From positions 372,001 through 436,000 of the forward strand of contig CAVVNN010000002.1 in NCBI GenBank assembly GCA_963749605.1: 64,000 nucleotides of DNA, given 5' to 3'. This document shows, piece after piece, positions 6,927 to 16,614 of the stretch. The translations under genes were made by a program, and so were the position numbers. The notes beneath the pieces are model-generated. The model did no database searches, had not been told where the DNA came from, and saw only the letters and a list, made by a program, of their open reading frames with translations. Position 1 is the first letter of the stretch; the number at the start of each line of letters is the position of its first letter. The DNA is from CAVVNN01 sp963749605 (GTDB taxonomy: Bacteria; Actinomycetota; Thermoleophilia; Solirubrobacterales; 70-9).

Positions 6927-7949
6927 ATGCCGAACCTCCCGAAGCCAAGGCTGCGGCGGGTCACCCGGCGCAGCGAGCTCTCCTCTCCCGCTGCGCAGGC
7001 TGAGCCGCAGAAGCCGAACGTCGAGCAGATCGAGGCCGCTGGGCTGCGCTGGATCAACATCGAGCGCCCGGGAGCGCTCGAGCGTGCCTGGTTGGAGGAG
7101 CACTTCGACTTCCACGCTCTCGACCTCGAGGACGTCCTTTCCCGCAACCAGCGGCCGAAGATCGACGTCTACGACGACTACCTGTTCATCGTCCTCCACC
7201 TCCCCGTCTTCGACCCGGCGGCGAGGCGGCTGGGCACCGGCGAGCTCGACATCTTCGTCGGCCCCGGCTACCTGGTGACCATCCCCAACCAGGCGTTGCA
7301 GCCGGTCGAGTACCTGTTCGAGCGCTGCCGGACGAAGGAGGAGCTGCGCGAGCAGCTCTTCTCGCGCGGCTCGGGATACCTGCTCTACCGCCTCGTCGAC
7401 GACAGCTTCGACTACTGCTTCCCGATGCTGCGCAAGATCGGCAACAAGCTCGACGCGCTCGAGGACGACATCTTCGAGGGCCGCTCGGAGGAGGTCGTGC
7501 GCGACATCTCCAACGTCAAGCAGGAGATCATCAACTTCCGCAAGGTGGTCCGCCCGCAGCGCCCGGTGCTGCGCGACCTGGAGCGAGTCAAGCAGCGCTA
7601 CCTCGCCACCGACCTCGACCTCGAGATCTACTTCGACGACATCGTCGACGCCCACGAGCGGATCTGGGACATGCTCGAGAACTACAAGGAGGTCGTGGAG
7701 GCGCTGGAGGGGACCAACGAGTCTGTGATCTCCCACCGCTTCAACGACATCCTCCGGATCCTCACGGTGTTCAGCATCGTCTTCCTGCCGGCGACGCTGA
7801 TCGCCAGCATCTGGGGCATGAACGTCGGCCTCCCCGGCGGCGGCGACCCGGTCGAATCGAGCCATACCGTCTTTTGGATCGTGATTGCGGCGATGGTCGT
7901 AATGCTCGCCGGCATGCTCGCCTACTTCCACAAGCGCGGCTGGCTCTGA
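6927..7949 (+). CDS. corA: CorA-like magnesium/cobalt transporter
   Basis: A 340-residue CorA/ZntB superfamily channel for divalent cations. The N-terminal two-thirds form the soluble, helix-rich funnel domain with many acidic residues. The end holds two membrane segments (about 275-295 and 310-332) with the selectivity loop WGMNVG between them; the usual first residue Tyr is Trp here, a tolerated variant. The start at 6927 gives a basic cytoplasmic head. It is divergent from the riboswitch-thrC operon. No M-box or other magnesium riboswitch was seen upstream. Confidence 0.92.
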   Translation: MPNLPKPRLRRVTRRSELSSPAAQAEPQKPNVEQIEAAGLRWINIERPGALERAWLEEHFDFHALDLEDVLSRNQRPKIDVYDDYLFIVLHLPVFDPAARRLGTGELDIFVGPGYLVTIPNQALQPVEYLFERCRTKEELREQLFSRGSGYLLYRLVDDSFDYCFPMLRKIGNKLDALEDDIFEGRSEEVVRDISNVKQEIINFRKVVRPQRPVLRDLERVKQRYLATDLDLEIYFDDIVDAHERIWDMLENYKEVVEALEGTNESVISHRFNDILRILTVFSIVFLPATLIASIWGMNVGLPGGGDPVESSHTVFWIVIAAMVVMLAGMLAYFHKRGWL

Positions 7950-8011
7950 CAAAGCGCCGCCTCCTCCTCTCCCACGTCCGGAGACGGCTTGGTCTTTAGG
8001 ATGCGCGGTCA

Positions 8012-8500
8012 GTGGCCAATTTCCGCATCTGGGCGCCCTGGCGCCTCGCCTACGTGAAGGACGCATCCAAGGACATCGAGGAGGAGTGCATCTTCTGCGC
8101 CAAGCCGGCCGAAGGCGATGACGAAGCGAACCTGATCGTCCACCGCGGCGAACGCTGCTTCGTCATCCTCAACCTCTTCCCCTACACCAACGGCCACCTG
8201 ATGGTGGCGCCCTACGAGCACATCGGGCGTCTGCAGGCGCTGCCGGCCGAGACGCTGGCGGAGATGATGGGGCTGGCCCAGAAAGCGATGGAGCGTCTCG
8301 AGCAGGTCTACGACCCACAGGGCTACAACGTCGGCCTCAACCAGGGCCGCGTCGCCGGCGCCGGGGTCGAGCACCACATCCACCTCCACGTCGTCCCCCG
8401 CTGGGGCGGCGACACGAACTTCATGCCGGTCATCGCCGACACCAAAGTGATGCCCCAGACCCTCGAGCAGAGCTACGAGGCCCTGAAGGGAGCGTTTTGA
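8012..8500 (+). CDS. HIT family protein (Ap4A phosphorylase/hydrolase-like)
   Basis: A 162-residue histidine-triad nucleotide-binding protein. The catalytic motif HHIHLHVVPRW (about residues 122-132) contains the HxHxH triad. An N-terminal RIWAPWR and a CIFC zinc-type pair place it near the actinobacterial diadenosine-tetraphosphate phosphorylase group. The start is GTG 8012. Its TGA overlaps the TTG start of the phosphomannomutase (TTGA), suggesting coupling. A general nucleoside-phosphoramidase HIT protein is the alternative. Confidence 0.9.
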   Translation: MANFRIWAPWRLAYVKDASKDIEEECIFCAKPAEGDDEANLIVHRGERCFVILNLFPYTNGHLMVAPYEHIGRLQALPAETLAEMMGLAQKAMERLEQVYDPQGYNVGLNQGRVAGAGVEHHIHLHVVPRWGGDTNFMPVIADTKVMPQTLEQSYEALKGAF

Positions 8501-9876
8501 CCCCCCGGGAGGTGAATCCTGACATCTTCAAGGCGTATGACATCCGCGGGCTCTACGGCGCCGAGATGGACGAGGCCACGGCGCTCGCGATCGGACGCGC
8601 CTTCGCGCGAGTGCTCGGCCGGCTGCGTGGAAAGGCGCCGAGCGAGCTGCGAATAGGACTCGGCCGCGACATGCGGCTGACCGCGCCGGCGATGGCCGCC
8701 GAGCTGCGCGACGGGATGATCTTCGAGGGGGCGACGGTGCTCGACGCCGGCATGGTCGCGACCGAGATGCTCTACCACCTGGTCGGCTCGCGCGAGCTGG
8801 ACGGCGGCGCGATGGTCACCGCCTCCCACAACCCGAAGGCCTACACCGGCGTCAAGCTGGTGCGCGAGGGCGCGCTGGCGCTCTCCGGCGACGCCGGGAT
8901 CGACGACGTCCGGCGCGAGATCGCCACGCTGGGGCTCGGCCACGCTCCCGGTGGCGGCGCCTTCGAGGAGGTCGACGTCTGGGAGGAGTACCGCGAGCAC
9001 GCCCTCTCCTTCATCGACCCGGCCAAGGTGCAGCCGATGAGGGTGGTCGTCGACGGCGGCAACGGGATGGCGGGACCGATGGCTGGGCCGATCCTGGCCA
9101 AGCTCGGGATCGAGCTGGAGGAGATGTACTTCGAACCCAACGGCGAGTTCCCCGATCACGGGCCCAACCCACTGCTGGAGGAGAACCGGCGGATGATCGT
9201 CGAGAGGGTGCGGACCAGCGGCGCCGACCTCGGCATCGCCTGGGACGGCGACGCCGACCGCTGTTTCTTCATCGACGGCGAGGGCGAGTTCTGCGACGGC
9301 GATTTCGTCTGCGCCCTGCTCGCCCGCGCGGCGCTGGCGAAGAACCCGGGCGCGACGATCCTCTACGACCCCCGCTCCAGCCGCGCCGTCCCCGACCTGG
9401 TCGCCGCCGAGGGCGGGCGCGCCGCCCTCTCTCGCGTCGGCCACGCCTTCTTCAAGACACGAATGCGCGAGGAGGGCGCGGTGTTCGGCGGCGAGGTCTC
9501 CGGCCACTACTACTTTCGCGACTTCTGGTGCGCCGACTCGGGCACGATCCCGGCGCTGCTGATGCTGGAGCTGCTCTCGCAGGACGGGCGCTCGCTGGCC
9601 ACCCTGATGGAGGAGTTCCGCTCGCGCTACTTCATCTCCGGCGAGATCAACTCCGAGGTCGCCGACGCCACGGCGAAGATGGAGGAGATCGCCGAGCGCT
9701 ACGCCGGCGCCGAGATCGGGAGGCTCGACGGGATCTCGATCGACTACCCCGAGTGGCACTTCAACGTCCGCCCCTCCAACACCGAGCCGCTGCTGCGACT
9801 CAACCTCGAGTCGCTGGTCTCGCGCGAGGACATGGAGCGCAAGCGGGATGAGGTCCTAGCCCTCATCCGCGCATGA
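8497..9876 (+). CDS. manB: Phosphomannomutase/phosphoglucomutase
   Basis: A 459-residue alpha-D-phosphohexomutase that interconverts hexose-1- and 6-phosphates for GDP-mannose or glycogen/cell-wall precursors. Four signatures are in order: FKAYDIRG at the N-terminus, the phosphoserine loop TASHNP (about residues 108-113), the metal-binding DGDADR, the sugar-binding GEVSGH, and the phosphate-binding RPSNTEP near the C-terminus. TTG 8497 overlaps the previous stop and has GAAGGGAG upstream; an in-frame GTG at 8512 is an alternative. The 3' end overlaps the next gene by ATGA. Confidence 0.92.
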   Translation: MTPREVNPDIFKAYDIRGLYGAEMDEATALAIGRAFARVLGRLRGKAPSELRIGLGRDMRLTAPAMAAELRDGMIFEGATVLDAGMVATEMLYHLVGSRELDGGAMVTASHNPKAYTGVKLVREGALALSGDAGIDDVRREIATLGLGHAPGGGAFEEVDVWEEYREHALSFIDPAKVQPMRVVVDGGNGMAGPMAGPILAKLGIELEEMYFEPNGEFPDHGPNPLLEENRRMIVERVRTSGADLGIAWDGDADRCFFIDGEGEFCDGDFVCALLARAALAKNPGATILYDPRSSRAVPDLVAAEGGRAALSRVGHAFFKTRMREEGAVFGGEVSGHYYFRDFWCADSGTIPALLMLELLSQDGRSLATLMEEFRSRYFISGEINSEVADATAKMEEIAERYAGAEIGRLDGISIDYPEWHFNVRPSNTEPLLRLNLESLVSREDMERKRDEVLALIRA

Positions 9877-10877
9877 CCCTCACTCCCCAGGAGGCATTGG
9901 AGCAGGCGGCGCTGGCCGGGATCCATTGCCTGCGCATCCCCACGCCGTTCGCGGTCGGCCGGGTCAACTGCTACCTGATCGAGGACGAGCCGCTGACGCT
10001 CGTCGACACCGGCCCCAACTCCGGCAAGGCCCTCGACGAGCTCCAATCCCAGCTCGCCGAGCGAGGCCACTCGATCGACGACCTCGAGCTCGTCATCCTC
10101 ACCCACCAGCACATCGACCACCTCGGCCTGGTCGAGATAATCGCCGAGCACTCGGGCGCCGAGGTGGCGGCGATCGGGGTCGCCGCGGAGCGGCTGGCCA
10201 ACTTCGGCGAGGACGCCGAGCGCGAGGATCAGTTCGCGGTCGAGTTGATGCTTCGCAACGGCATCCCCGAGAACGTCGCCTTCGCCCTGCAGAGCGTCTC
10301 GCGCAGCTTCCGCGGCTGGGGCTCGCGGGCGAAGGTGACCAAACGGCTCGAGGACGGTCAGACGATGCCCTTCCGAGACCGCCTGCTGCAGGCCCTCCAC
10401 CGCCCTGGGCACAGCCCATCGGACACGGTCTTCTGGGACGAGGAGCGACGCATCCTTATCGCCGCCGACCACCTGATCGCCCACATCTCCTCCAACCCGC
10501 TGATCACCCAACCGCTCGACGGCTCCGAGCAACGCACCCAGGCCCTCGTCACCTACATCGAGTCGATGCGCAAGACCCGCGAGATGCCGGCCGAGATCGT
10601 CCTCTCCGGCCACGGCGAGCCGATCACCGACCATGTCGCGCTGATCGACGAGCGCCTCGCCAAGCACGACCGGCGCAAGGAGAAGATCTTCAGGCTGATC
10701 GAGGAGCGCCCGCGAACCGGCTACGAGCTGGCGCAGGCGATCTGGGGCAACGTCGCCGTCACCCAGGCCTTCCTCACCCTCTCCGAGGTGATCGGCCACG
10801 CCGACCTGCTGGTCAACGAAGGCAGGGTCCGCGAAGTCGACGACGGGACGGTGATTCGCTATGAGACGACCGAGTAG
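9873..10877 (+). CDS. Metallo-beta-lactamase-fold hydrolase with C-terminal helical domain
   Basis: A 334-residue protein. The metal motif THQHIDHLG provides an HxHxDH signature (about 80-85), later joined by HRPGHS and the AADHL segment, giving the usual two-metal ligand set. A C-terminal stretch after about residue 260 is predicted helical, with a winged-helix-like RTGYELAQAIWG, as in the LACTB2-like branch. LACTB2-type proteins act as nucleases or general hydrolases, but the substrate here is unknown. It is coupled to the phosphomannomutase by ATGA and overlaps the lipid kinase start by 17 bp. Confidence 0.87.
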   Translation: MTLTPQEALEQAALAGIHCLRIPTPFAVGRVNCYLIEDEPLTLVDTGPNSGKALDELQSQLAERGHSIDDLELVILTHQHIDHLGLVEIIAEHSGAEVAAIGVAAERLANFGEDAEREDQFAVELMLRNGIPENVAFALQSVSRSFRGWGSRAKVTKRLEDGQTMPFRDRLLQALHRPGHSPSDTVFWDEERRILIAADHLIAHISSNPLITQPLDGSEQRTQALVTYIESMRKTREMPAEIVLSGHGEPITDHVALIDERLAKHDRRKEKIFRLIEERPRTGYELAQAIWGNVAVTQAFLTLSEVIGHADLLVNEGRVREVDDGTVIRYETTE

Positions 10878-11829
10878 GGACCGTGCCGCCAAGAAGCGGA
10901 TGCTGGTCATCGTCAACCCCTACGCGACCACGGTCTCCGACAGGCTGCGCAACCTGGTCGTCTATGCGCTGCAGGGACGCTACGAGGTCGAGGCCGTCTC
11001 GACCGAGGCCCAGAACCACGCCACCGAGATCGGCCGCGAGGTCCGCGACCACGGCTACGACGTCGTCGTCGCCTTCGGCGGCGACGGCACCCTCAACGAG
11101 GTCGCCAACGGGCTCGCTGGGACCGACGTGCCGGTCTCGGTGCTCCCCGGCGGCTCGACCAACGTCGTCTGCCGCACCCTCGGCATTCCCAACGACGTCG
11201 TCGACGCGACCGAGCACCTGTTGACGCTGGCCGACGAGTGGGCGCCGCGCAAGATCGACCTCGGCGTGGTCGACGACCGCCACTTCGTCTTCTCCTGCGG
11301 GGCGGGGATCGACGCGACCGTGGTCAAGCGCGTCGACGCCCACCCGAGGCTGAAGGCGACGGCCGGCCCTTACTACTTCAGCTGGGCAGGCATCTCCGGC
11401 TTCTACCGCCGCTACCTCCACAACCCGGTGCGGTTGCGAGTCGAGACCGACGCGAGCGACCCCGTCGAAGGCGTCACGGCGCTGGCCCAGAACTCCGACC
11501 CGTTCACCTACTTCGCCAGCCGCCCGATCCGGGTCTGCGAGGGAGTCGAGATCGACGACGGCACGCTCTCGGTGGCGGTCCTCAAGCGTGCCGCGCAGCG
11601 CGACATGCCGAGCCTGGTCACCCGCCTCCTCAGCGAACGCCTCGCCGCCTCCAGCCACCGTCAGATCGAGCACTTCGACGACGTCGCCGCGGCCGCCGTC
11701 ACCTCTGTCTCCGAGGACAGGGAGGGAGCTGTGAGGCCGTTCCCGGTGCAGGTCGACGGCGACTACATCGGCGAGCGAACGCGAATCGACCTCCGCGTCG
11801 ACCCCGGCGCCCTGACCGTCCTTTCCTAA
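10861..11829 (+). CDS. Diacylglycerol/lipid kinase (YegS/DgkB family)
   Basis: A 322-residue soluble lipid kinase of the DAGK catalytic family. It has a VIVNPYA start, the nucleotide-binding FGGDGTLNEV (about residues 75-84) and the substrate-loop LPGGSTNVVCRTLGIP. It would phosphorylate diacylglycerol or another lipid to recycle it into phospholipid synthesis at the membrane surface. It is the last gene of the 8-12 kb plus-strand operon and overlaps the convergent relA end by 4 bp. The N-terminal basic residues are compatible with membrane association. Confidence 0.9.
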   Translation: MRRPSRDRAAKKRMLVIVNPYATTVSDRLRNLVVYALQGRYEVEAVSTEAQNHATEIGREVRDHGYDVVVAFGGDGTLNEVANGLAGTDVPVSVLPGGSTNVVCRTLGIPNDVVDATEHLLTLADEWAPRKIDLGVVDDRHFVFSCGAGIDATVVKRVDAHPRLKATAGPYYFSWAGISGFYRRYLHNPVRLRVETDASDPVEGVTALAQNSDPFTYFASRPIRVCEGVEIDDGTLSVAVLKRAAQRDMPSLVTRLLSERLAASSHRQIEHFDDVAAAAVTSVSEDREGAVRPFPVQVDGDYIGERTRIDLRVDPGALTVLS

Positions 11830-14021
11830 CCCGCCTTAGGGGTGATGCGGTAGGCGTCGAAGACCGATTCGACGTTGCGCAGGCGGGAGATGCATTGCTT
11901 CAGCTGCGTGAGGTCGCCGACCTCGACCACGAAGCGGTTCTTGACCATCGGGTGGTTGGTTGTGCAGCTGGCTTCGAGGATGTTGATTCCGGCCTCCGAG
12001 AAGGTCCGCGAGAGATCCTCGAGCAGGCGAGTGCGATCGTAGGCGTCGACCTGCAGCTCGACCCTGAACGAGGCCTCGTTTTCGCCGTCCCAGCCGACCT
12101 CGACGAACCGCTCCGGGGTCTTTTTCAGCGCCTTCACGTTCTTGCAGTCGGCGCGGTGGATGGTGATGCCGCGGCCAAGCGATACGTAGCCGGCGATCTC
12201 GTCGCCGGGCACCGGCCGGCAGCACTTGGCGAGCCGCACGGCGACGTTGTCGGCGCCCTTGACGCCGATTCCGAAGTGGGAGGCGTCCCGGGTCCGCCGG
12301 GCCTTGTCCTCGCGCCCACCGGCCAGCCCGGCGGGCTCCTCCGCGACCGCCTCGCCCGCCTTCAGCCGCTGCATCAGCTTGTTGGCGACGGTCTTGGTCG
12401 AGATCTTGCCCTGGCCGAGGGCGATGTAGAACTCGGTCGCCTTGCGGTAGCCCATCTCGCGGATCACGTCGGCGAGCAGCGACGACGTCACCACCTTCTG
12501 CATCGGCAGGCCGCACTTGCGCAGGACGTCCTCCAGGCCATCGCGGCCCTTGCGCTCGGCGTCCTCGCGCCGTTCCTCTTTGAACCAGGCGCGGATCTTG
12601 TTGCGGGCGCGACTGGTCCGCACCAGCTTCAGCCAGTCCCGCGAGGGGCCGCGCTTCTGCTTCGCGGTCAGCACTTCGACGATGTCGCCCGACTTGAGCT
12701 GGTAGTGGAGCGGGACGATGTTGCCGTTGACCTTGGCGCCCACGCAGCGGTGGCCGACGTCGGTATGCACGGCGTAGGCGAAGTCGAGCGGAGTCGAGCC
12801 CGCCGAGAGGTTCTTCACCTCCCCCTTCGGGGTGAAGACGAAGACCTCGTCCTCGAACAGGTCGACCTTCAGCGACTCGAGGAATTCGGCGGGGTCCTGC
12901 TCCCCCTCGGCCTCGACCAGCTGGCGCAGCCAGGTCATCTTCTCGCGCCGCGGGTCGCCGGCGCCGCCCTCCTTGTAGGCGACGTGGGCGGCGATCCCGT
13001 ACTCGGCCAGCTTGTGCATCTCCTCGGTGCGGATCTGGATCTCCAGCGGCTTGCCTTCGGGCCCGATCACCGTCGTGTGCAGCGCCTGGTACATGTTGGC
13101 CTTCGGCATCGCGACGAAGTCCTTGAAGCGACCGGGCAGCGGCTTCCAGAGCGAGTGGATGACGCCGATCGCCCCGTAGCAGTCCTTCACCGAGCCGACG
13201 ATCACGCGCATCGCGGTGAGGTCGAAGATCTCGTTGAACTCGCGCCCTTTCTTCGTCATCTTCGTGTAGATCGAGTAGAAGTGCTTGGCGCGGCCGGAGA
13301 TCTCGGCCTCGATCCCGACCTTCTCCAACTCCTCGGCGAGGAAGGTCCCGGCTTCGCTGACGAAGGCCTCGCGTTCGTTGCGCTGCTGGGAGACGAGCTG
13401 TTTGATCTCCGCGTACTTGCGCGGGTGCAGGGTCGCGAAGGAGAGGTCCTCCAGCTCCCATTTGATCGCGTGGATGCCGAGCCGGTGGGCCAGCGGCGCG
13501 TAGATTTCAAGCGTCTCGCGCGCCTTCGCCGTCTGCTTCTGCTTCGGCAGCGCGCCGAGGGTGCGCATGTTGTGGAGGCGGTCGGCCAGCTTGATCAGGA
13601 TCACCCTGACGTCGGTGGCCATCGCCACCATCATCTTGCGGTAGTTCTCGGCCTGGCGCTCGTCGCGGCTCTCGAAGGTGATGCCGGTCAGCTTGGTGAC
13701 GCCGTCGACCAGCTGGGCGACCTCCTCGCCGAACTCCCCGCTGATCTCCTCGAGGCTGGCGCTGGTGTCCTCAACCGTGTCGTGCAGCAGCGCCGCGCAG
13801 AGCGTCTCGGTGTCGAGGCGCATCCCCGCGCACACCTGCGCGACCCCGACCGGGTGGGTGATGAACTCGTCGCCGGAGCGGCGCAGCTGGTCGGCGTGCC
13901 GATCGCAGGCGAACTCGAAGGCGTGCCGGATCGCCTCGCGATCGATCGTCGCGACCGCGAGCGCGGTGTCGCCGCCGGCGGCCCCGTCCTCGCTCGGCGA
14001 GGAATCGAACTCCTCGACCAC
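11826..14021 (-). CDS. relA: Bifunctional (p)ppGpp synthetase/hydrolase RelA/SpoT
   Basis: A 731-residue long Rel protein controlling the stringent response. Domain order is an HD hydrolase (about 35-190, with ITHPVGVA and LLHDTVEDT), the (p)ppGpp synthetase (about 230-370, with YQALHTTVIGPEG and EIQIRTEEMH), TGS (about 395-455, DEVFVFTPKG), a helical/zinc-finger region with CCRPVPGD, and a C-terminal ACT domain. Both enzymatic cores look intact. It is the last gene of the yebC-to-relA minus-strand block, 32 bp after recJ; in many actinobacteria apt sits in the position recJ has here. Confidence 0.95.
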   Translation of the reverse strand: MVEEFDSSPSEDGAAGGDTALAVATIDREAIRHAFEFACDRHADQLRRSGDEFITHPVGVAQVCAGMRLDTETLCAALLHDTVEDTSASLEEISGEFGEEVAQLVDGVTKLTGITFESRDERQAENYRKMMVAMATDVRVILIKLADRLHNMRTLGALPKQKQTAKARETLEIYAPLAHRLGIHAIKWELEDLSFATLHPRKYAEIKQLVSQQRNEREAFVSEAGTFLAEELEKVGIEAEISGRAKHFYSIYTKMTKKGREFNEIFDLTAMRVIVGSVKDCYGAIGVIHSLWKPLPGRFKDFVAMPKANMYQALHTTVIGPEGKPLEIQIRTEEMHKLAEYGIAAHVAYKEGGAGDPRREKMTWLRQLVEAEGEQDPAEFLESLKVDLFEDEVFVFTPKGEVKNLSAGSTPLDFAYAVHTDVGHRCVGAKVNGNIVPLHYQLKSGDIVEVLTAKQKRGPSRDWLKLVRTSRARNKIRAWFKEERREDAERKGRDGLEDVLRKCGLPMQKVVTSSLLADVIREMGYRKATEFYIALGQGKISTKTVANKLMQRLKAGEAVAEEPAGLAGGREDKARRTRDASHFGIGVKGADNVAVRLAKCCRPVPGDEIAGYVSLGRGITIHRADCKNVKALKKTPERFVEVGWDGENEASFRVELQVDAYDRTRLLEDLSRTFSEAGINILEASCTTNHPMVKNRFVVEVGDLTQLKQCISRLRNVESVFDAYRITPKAG

Positions 14022-14053
14022 GGCGAAGAGGTCAGCGAGGAGATCGCTGTGCT

Positions 14054-16540
14054 CTACGGCTGTTTGCGTCCTTCGAGGTATCGCTGGCCCTCCTCATAAC
14101 GGGCGGTATATGCACGGAACGCGGCCGAGCGCTCCAACTCGGTCCCCTCTGAGGATACGACCCCGACCGTGCCGTCGCCGCCGTCGGGGCTGCCCCGCAC
14201 GAGGCCGAGCTCCGCCAGCACCCGAAAGCAGCGCGCCGCCGCCTCGGGCCCGCGCCGCCGCGGCCCCGCGCCGCGCAACGCCTCCAGCAGGGCCTCGCCG
14301 CTTGCCTCGCCGGCGTCTCGCAGGTCTCGGAAGACGGCAACCAGCTCTGGGCGCCGCGCCAGCTGCTCGCCGAGGGCGTGACGCGAAAAGCGCCACTCCG
14401 ACTCCCCCCAAGCCAGGTGCAGAAAGCCCCCCTCCTCCTCACTGCGCAAAGCGGCTTCCTCCAGATGGGCGAACGGCGGCGGGTCGACGAGAACGACGTG
14501 GGCGAAGCCGCCGGGCAGCTCCGGATGCCGTTCCAGTTCGGGGAAGCCGGCCAGCTCGATCCCGTCGAACGACATCGCTGCCCGCAGCCCCGCGTCGGCG
14601 GCCACGGCGAGGACGCTCTCGCCGCTGGAGGCCAGCTCGCCGACGACCGCGGCGGGGGCGTTGGCGCTGGTGAGCGGGCGCCGCTGGCGCCCTCCCGCCG
14701 GCCCGCTCGGCGGCCACTCGTCGAGATCGCTCGCCAGCTCGGCCTCGAAGCGCTCCCACCATTGCGCCGGCTCTCCGGCGCGCTCGGCGGTGCTGCGCGG
14801 GTAGAGCTCACGCAGCACCACCCGCGGCTCGACCGCGCCGTTCCAGTGGTTCACCTCGAGCCGCACCGCGGCGTCGACCGGATCGTCGTCGCCGACCCCG
14901 AGGCTCGACCTGCCGAAGGCGACGCCCAGAGCCCGATGGGCGCCGCTGTGGAGGCTGAAGCGGGAGTGCCGGTTCCCCTCGCCCATCGTGCGCACGTCGC
15001 GGACGTGGGCGGAGGGAACCAGCAGCCGCACCCCGGGGTTCCCGATCCCGAACGGAGCCAGTTGCGCGAGCTCCTCGGCGAGGTCGATGCCGAGGGCGGC
15101 GCCGCCGACCATCGCGTCGATGCGCTCCGTGCGGCGCAGGTCGTCCGCTTCGAGCACCTCGGCCGCATGCGCGGCGAAGGCGAATCGAAACGCATCGAGG
15201 TCCTCGGCCCGCAGCTCCAGCCCGGCGGCGGCCCGGTGCCCGCCGAATGCGACCAGATGCTCCGAGCAAGCCTCGAGCGCCGCCAGCAGGTCGAAGCCGG
15301 GGATGCTGCGCCCCGAGCCGCGGCCCCCGCCCTCCTGGTCGAGGGAGACGACGACGACGGGCAGGTGGAGGCGCTCGACCATGCGCGAGGCGACGATCCC
15401 GATCACGCCCGGGTGCCAGCCCTGCCCGGCGAGGACGAAGCCCTGCGCCTCGCGCAACCCCTCGGGGAGCGCCCGCAGCGCCGCCTCCGCCCCGGCGTCG
15501 ACCTCGCGCTGGGCGCCCCGCCTCTCGCCGTTGGCCCGGTTCAGCTCGGTGGCGATCTCCTCCGCGCGCCCCTCGTCGGCGGTCAGGAACAGCTCGACGC
15601 CGGCGTCAGCGCGATAGAGGCGCCCGGCCGCGTTGATCCGCGGCCCGAGCCGAAAGGCCAGGTCACCCTCGTCGAGGCGGCTGGTCTCGCAGCCCGCAGC
15701 GGCGAGCAGCGCCCGCATCCCCGGTCGCCGCGCCCGCCGCACCTCCTCCAGCCCGCGCCTCACCAGGCTCCGGTTCTCCCCCACAAGAGGCACGACGTCG
15801 GCCACAGTCGCCAGAGCCACCAGATCTAAGTCCGCTTCGGCATCGGCGTCTGGTGCAGAGTCCCCGGGAACTCCGCGCGAAAGCGCGCCCGGGGACTCTG
15901 TGCCGGACGCGGACCGGAGAGCGCACGCCAGCTTCCAGGCGACCGCCGTCCCGCACAGCTCGGCGAACGGGTAGCCGCTGAGCTCGGGGTGCAGGATCGG
16001 GCAGGCCGGCAGCTCACCTCCCGGCTGGTGGTGGTCGCTGACGACGACCTCGATCCCGAGCTCCTGCGCCAGGCGCACCTCCGCCGCCGCGGTTATCCCG
16101 CAGTCGACGGTGAGCAGCAGCGAGGTTCCGCGCTGCGCGAGACGCTCGACGTTGGCGGCGCTGAGGCCATAGCCGTCGGCGAGGCGGTCGGGGATCAGCC
16201 AGTCGCAGGTCGCTCCGAGCCCACGCAGGGCCGAGACCATCACGGTCGTCGCACAGACGCCGTCGACGTCGAAGTCGCCGTGGACGGTGATCCGCCTGCC
16301 CTCGCGCACCGCGGCGAGCACCCGCTCCGTCACCTCGGCCATCGAGTCGAAGGCCGCGGGAGAGTGCGACTCGTCGGCGGCGAGGAACCGGCGCGCCTCC
16401 TCGGCGGTCCGGTACCCGCGCCGGACCAGGGTCACCGCGACCGGCTCGCTGATCTCGAGCTCCTCGCTGAGGGCGCGGGCCTCCGCGTAGGAATAGGGGT
16501 CGGCCCGGTAGGCCTTGAGCGAGTTGAGCGAATCCGGCAC
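14054..16540 (-). CDS. recJ: Single-stranded-DNA-specific exonuclease RecJ
   Basis: An 828-residue DHH-family 5'-3' exonuclease used in recombination and repair. The N-terminal catalytic DHH domain has HGDFDVDG (88-94), TVDCG (144-148) and SDHHQPGG (168-175). DHHA1 follows, and a C-terminal extension is longer than in E. coli RecJ. Between AWKLACALRS (about 201-210) and DLDLVALATVADVV (from about 237) lies a stretch of some 26 residues encoded by a strong DNA palindrome (15846-15910), apparently an in-frame insertion into a loop. The start ATG 16540 has no competing gene upstream. Neighbours are relA downstream and a small membrane protein upstream. Confidence 0.93.
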   Translation of the reverse strand: MPDSLNSLKAYRADPYSYAEARALSEELEISEPVAVTLVRRGYRTAEEARRFLAADESHSPAAFDSMAEVTERVLAAVREGRRITVHGDFDVDGVCATTVMVSALRGLGATCDWLIPDRLADGYGLSAANVERLAQRGTSLLLTVDCGITAAAEVRLAQELGIEVVVSDHHQPGGELPACPILHPELSGYPFAELCGTAVAWKLACALRSASGTESPGALSRGVPGDSAPDADAEADLDLVALATVADVVPLVGENRSLVRRGLEEVRRARRPGMRALLAAAGCETSRLDEGDLAFRLGPRINAAGRLYRADAGVELFLTADEGRAEEIATELNRANGERRGAQREVDAGAEAALRALPEGLREAQGFVLAGQGWHPGVIGIVASRMVERLHLPVVVVSLDQEGGGRGSGRSIPGFDLLAALEACSEHLVAFGGHRAAAGLELRAEDLDAFRFAFAAHAAEVLEADDLRRTERIDAMVGGAALGIDLAEELAQLAPFGIGNPGVRLLVPSAHVRDVRTMGEGNRHSRFSLHSGAHRALGVAFGRSSLGVGDDDPVDAAVRLEVNHWNGAVEPRVVLRELYPRSTAERAGEPAQWWERFEAELASDLDEWPPSGPAGGRQRRPLTSANAPAAVVGELASSGESVLAVAADAGLRAAMSFDGIELAGFPELERHPELPGGFAHVVLVDPPPFAHLEEAALRSEEEGGFLHLAWGESEWRFSRHALGEQLARRPELVAVFRDLRDAGEASGEALLEALRGAGPRRRGPEAAARCFRVLAELGLVRGSPDGGDGTVGVVSSEGTELERSAAFRAYTARYEEGQRYLEGRKQP
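15846..15910. repeat. 65-bp imperfect palindrome inside recJ
   Basis: The arms are 15846-15868 and 15888-15910 (23 positions each). The inner 13 bp are perfect (CAGAGTCCCCGGG with CCCGGGGACTCTG), and the outer part pairs at 7 of 10 positions with the rest able to form G-T wobbles. The centre holds a second hairpin, CGCGC-GAAA-GCGCG. It stays in frame and encodes an insertion in the RecJ catalytic region. It resembles REP-type palindromes; no second copy was noticed in this window. Confidence 0.8.
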
Positions 16541-16614
16541 ACGCCCAGGCTAGGAAGCGGAGGGGACGGATTCCGCTCCCCGCCCGGGGCGCAAGGTGCA
16601 GGGAAAACGGCTCT

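Noticed and set aside
11238..14099. A 953-codon open frame on the plus strand opposite relA
   Set aside because: It is the antisense of relA. High GC leaves stop codons rare in one antisense frame. Its sequence is low-complexity Asp/Val/Gly/Leu/Arg without any domain, whereas relA shows all expected motifs.
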